DNA of 8,074 nt from Hungatella sp. UBA3402 (GTDB lineage Bacteria > Bacillota > Clostridia > Lachnospirales > Lachnospiraceae), in NCBI GenBank assembly GCA_002358555.1, contig DEPC01000119.1, forward strand, positions 1-8,074. The letters run 5' to 3'. Position 1 is the first letter of the stretch. Every line of letters starts with the position of its first letter. The notes below the pieces were generated by a model that made no database searches, was not told the DNA's origin, and was given only the letters and a program-made list of their open reading frames with translations. A program made the translations under genes and the position numbers. Below are positions 5,898 through 8,074 of the stretch, in pieces.

Positions 5898-8074
5898 TCA
5901 TAATCCGTTCTGAAAGGTTCTAATCTCTATCTTATTTCCATCTGTATTGACCATGATTGCTCCACTATCCATAGTTAAAAACCATTCTATTCCCTGAGTC
6001 TTTAGTCTTTTCAATGTATCTTGGCTCGGATGTCCATATCGATTTCCTTCTCCGCAGGAAATGACTGCCCATTTGGGATCTACTCTCTTTAAAAACTCGG
6101 AATCTGAAGAATAAGAGGAACCATGATGAGCTACTTTTAATACTTGTATTTGAGGTTTTTCTCCTTCTTTCAACCATAGTTGTTCTCCTTTGGAACTCAT
6201 ATCTCCCGTCAAAAGGATTCCTGCCAAACCATATTGTACCTGTAAAAGTAGGGAATGTTCATTTCTATCCTTATTACTTAAACTACCAGACTTATCTTCC
6301 TCTCCAGCATACAGACATTCTAATCTCAGACTTCCAGCTTGAATACAATCTCCTTTTTTCATCCATGTTGTCTTTGTTCCCTTTTCTTTTGCCAAGGTAA
6401 CTAATTTCTCATAAATCTCATCTTCTCCGCTTTTGCCCAGCCAAGGCAGAATTACATTACAAATTTCAATTCCTTTATCTTCTTCCAACAGCTCTTTCAC
6501 TCCTGATATATGGTCCTGGTCTCCATGACTCACAATCACATAATCCACTTGACAAATTCCTTGACTTTTTAAAAATGGTTCCAATACCTGCTCTCCCAAA
6601 TTTTTCTTATCAGAGCTTCCTCCATCCACAAGAACAACTAGTTTCTTTGTATGGATGCAGATTCCATCTCCTTGTCCCACATCTAGAAAAGTTATTTCCA
6701 TTCCGTTTGGCGGAAGTCGAACCATTAACAATCCCAGGCTTCCTGCTGCCAAGACTCCTGCCAAACCTGCTCTTACCTTTTTTTCTACTTTTTCCTTTTC
6801 CTCCTGCTCCTTGTTCGCCTTTTTTACTTTTAGAGATATGATCGCCAAAGCTGTACTCCATATCATTCCATAGATTACAAGATTCCATAGATTGGGTCTT
6901 CCTGTTACCAGAATTGCTCGTGGAAGAGTTAAAACCTTTTCACAAATCCACTGATAAAATTCTAGTACATAATGCCCAGTTCCTATGGCTGCCATTCCTA
7001 ATTGGATTTGAAAGGCTCCCAATACCATACCACATATTCCTGATATCAGAACATAAGACATCAATGGAATTACTATCAGATTCAAGATTGACCCATAAAG
7101 AGGATATTCAAAATAATGATATACAATCACTGGGCAAGTAACCAGTTGGATTACTACTCCTGCCAGGATAGTTTTCCAAAACCCTGATTTTACTCCCAAC
7201 CATTTTTCTACTAAAGGCTCCACACCTCCCAAAGCCAACACTGCTCCAAAAGAAAGCTGAAATCCTGCCTGGAACAATAACATTGGCGACTGAGCCAGCA
7301 GAATTAGTCCAGAAACAGCAGCGGCCGTCCGCATATCATAAGTTCTTCCTAAATAATCTGCACCCATCTGCATAACTGCCATGGTCACAGCTCTCACAAT
7401 ACTTGCAGAAATTCCAGCCCCTCCTGCTAAAACCCCATAACTAGCTGTAACTATCATTCCAAATAATCCGGCTGCTCCAAATCCCATACCCAGCTTCCGA
7501 AACAGTCTATAACTTCCAAGTCCAATCAAAGAAATATGAAGTCCACTGATGGCAAGAAGATGGGCAATACCACTACTCTGATATAATTTGCGAATCTCTC
7601 CTGAAAGTTCTGACTTTTCTCCCAATACCATAGCCTCAAAAATCCCTCTGTCTTTTTCCTCACATATCTCCTCCAGAATTTGTGAACCATAATTTTTTAA
7701 TCGGTAAATTCTATCAAAATAAGGCCAGTATTCGGTTCCATAAATCTCTAACCTTTCCCCATAAAAACGCCCCTGAATTCCCAATGCATGATAATAACCC
7801 TTATAATCAAATTCTCCTGGATTCCCTGGTTTATCAAATCCTTCCAATTCTCCTTGTAGACAAAGAGTCATTCCTATGCGCAGACAAGTATCCATTTTAT
7901 CCATATATGCAAGTACCTTTCCATATGGCTGTTTTTTCCCCTCCTTTTTAAGACTCACCCTATCCAACTCTAGAACCAATTTGTCTGAATCCTTTTTTTC
8001 CTGTATTCCAACCAGAATTCCTTTTATCTCAATCTCTTTTCCTTCTACTTCTCTTACAATTTCATCATATTTTT
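5898..8074 (-). CDS. comEC: ComEC/Rec2-family DNA uptake channel protein (N-terminus cut by window edge)
   Basis: ComEC is the inner-membrane channel that carries single-stranded DNA into the cell during transformation. The reading frame stays open to the right edge; 724 residues are visible, so roughly the first 50 are missing compared with the 776-residue Bacillus subtilis protein. Counting from the first visible residue, there is an N-terminal OB-like DUF4131 region with GEFDYKGYY (about 86-94). The competence domain follows, with the hallmark HLLAISGLHISLIG (about 171-184) and many membrane helices. The C-terminal metallo-beta-lactamase-like domain has FLDVGQGDG (about 462-470), SHGDQDH (515-521, an HxDxDH metal motif), TGD (622-624) and AHHGSSYSS (648-656). 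All expected metal motifs are present, so the nuclease-like domain looks intact. comEA would be expected beyond the right edge. The TTG at 7979 is not a credible start, because family-like sequence continues upstream of it. No terminator follows the stop codon. Confidence 0.95.
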   Translation of the reverse strand, partial: KYDEIVREVEGKEIEIKGILVGIQEKKDSDKLVLELDRVSLKKEGKKQPYGKVLAYMDKMDTCLRIGMTLCLQGELEGFDKPGNPGEFDYKGYYHALGIQGRFYGERLEIYGTEYWPYFDRIYRLKNYGSQILEEICEEKDRGIFEAMVLGEKSELSGEIRKLYQSSGIAHLLAISGLHISLIGLGSYRLFRKLGMGFGAAGLFGMIVTASYGVLAGGAGISASIVRAVTMAVMQMGADYLGRTYDMRTAAAVSGLILLAQSPMLLFQAGFQLSFGAVLALGGVEPLVEKWLGVKSGFWKTILAGVVIQLVTCPVIVYHYFEYPLYGSILNLIVIPLMSYVLISGICGMVLGAFQIQLGMAAIGTGHYVLEFYQWICEKVLTLPRAILVTGRPNLWNLVIYGMIWSTALAIISLKVKKANKEQEEKEKVEKKVRAGLAGVLAAGSLGLLMVRLPPNGMEITFLDVGQGDGICIHTKKLVVLVDGGSSDKKNLGEQVLEPFLKSQGICQVDYVIVSHGDQDHISGVKELLEEDKGIEICNVILPWLGKSGEDEIYEKLVTLAKEKGTKTTWMKKGDCIQAGSLRLECLYAGEEDKSGSLSNKDRNEHSLLLQVQYGLAGILLTGDMSSKGEQLWLKEGEKPQIQVLKVAHHGSSYSSDSEFLKRVDPKWAVISCGEGNRYGHPSQDTLKRLKTQGIEWFLTMDSGAIMVNTDGNKIEIRTFQNGL

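Noticed and set aside
5782..5901. N-terminal extension of the small membrane protein from an ATG at 5901 overlapping the comEC stop
   Set aside because: It has no good ribosome binding site, and the region contains a consensus promoter and a strong ribosome binding site for the ATG at 5781.
6575..6888. Open frames on both strands across the middle of comEC
   Set aside because: They overlap comEC in other frames, have low-complexity Pro/Phe/Leu or Lys/Gly/Ser composition, and show no family resemblance.

Overview
The window looks like the chromosome of an AT-rich Gram-positive anaerobe, most likely a Lachnospiraceae (Clostridium cluster XIVa) member. The support is a comEC/holA/rpsT neighbourhood typical of Firmicutes, consensus sigma-A promoters, strong GGAGG-type ribosome binding sites, and a Thr/Glu-rich lipoprotein of a kind common in gut clostridia. 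The genus call is an inference from style, not from a database match.

Layout, left to right. rpsT (75-338) is the only plus-strand gene. It starts at TTG and ends in a perfect hairpin terminator. Everything else is on the minus strand and is read from right to left: a comEC gene cut by the right edge (5898-8074); a small acidic single-pass membrane protein of unknown function with its own consensus promoter (5287-5781); a MATE-family transporter (3780-5114); a secreted lipoprotein with two tandem repeats, each carrying a DxxSGAT flavinylation-type motif (2459-3652), with its own promoter and a long hairpin terminator (about 2297-2406); and a tightly overlapping trio made of a membrane protein with an HEYGH zinc-protease motif (1754-2203), an alkyltransferase-like protein without the catalytic cysteine (1381-1767), and holA, the DNA polymerase III delta subunit (432-1406).

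How the genes fit together. comEC, holA and rpsT are the conserved core: in Bacillus subtilis comEC and holA are almost adjacent and rpsT lies next to holA on the opposite strand. Here five other genes lie between comEC and holA. The last three minus-strand genes overlap by 14 and 26 bp, so they are probably one translationally coupled unit. The lipoprotein and the transporter look like independent accessory functions. No mobile element, CRISPR array, tRNA or rRNA was seen.

The most interesting items are the putative doubly flavinylated lipoprotein, the cysteine-less alkyltransferase homologue coupled to holA, the HEYGH membrane protein and the long inverted repeat at 2304-2406. I did not find convincing evidence for a wholly new multi-gene system.
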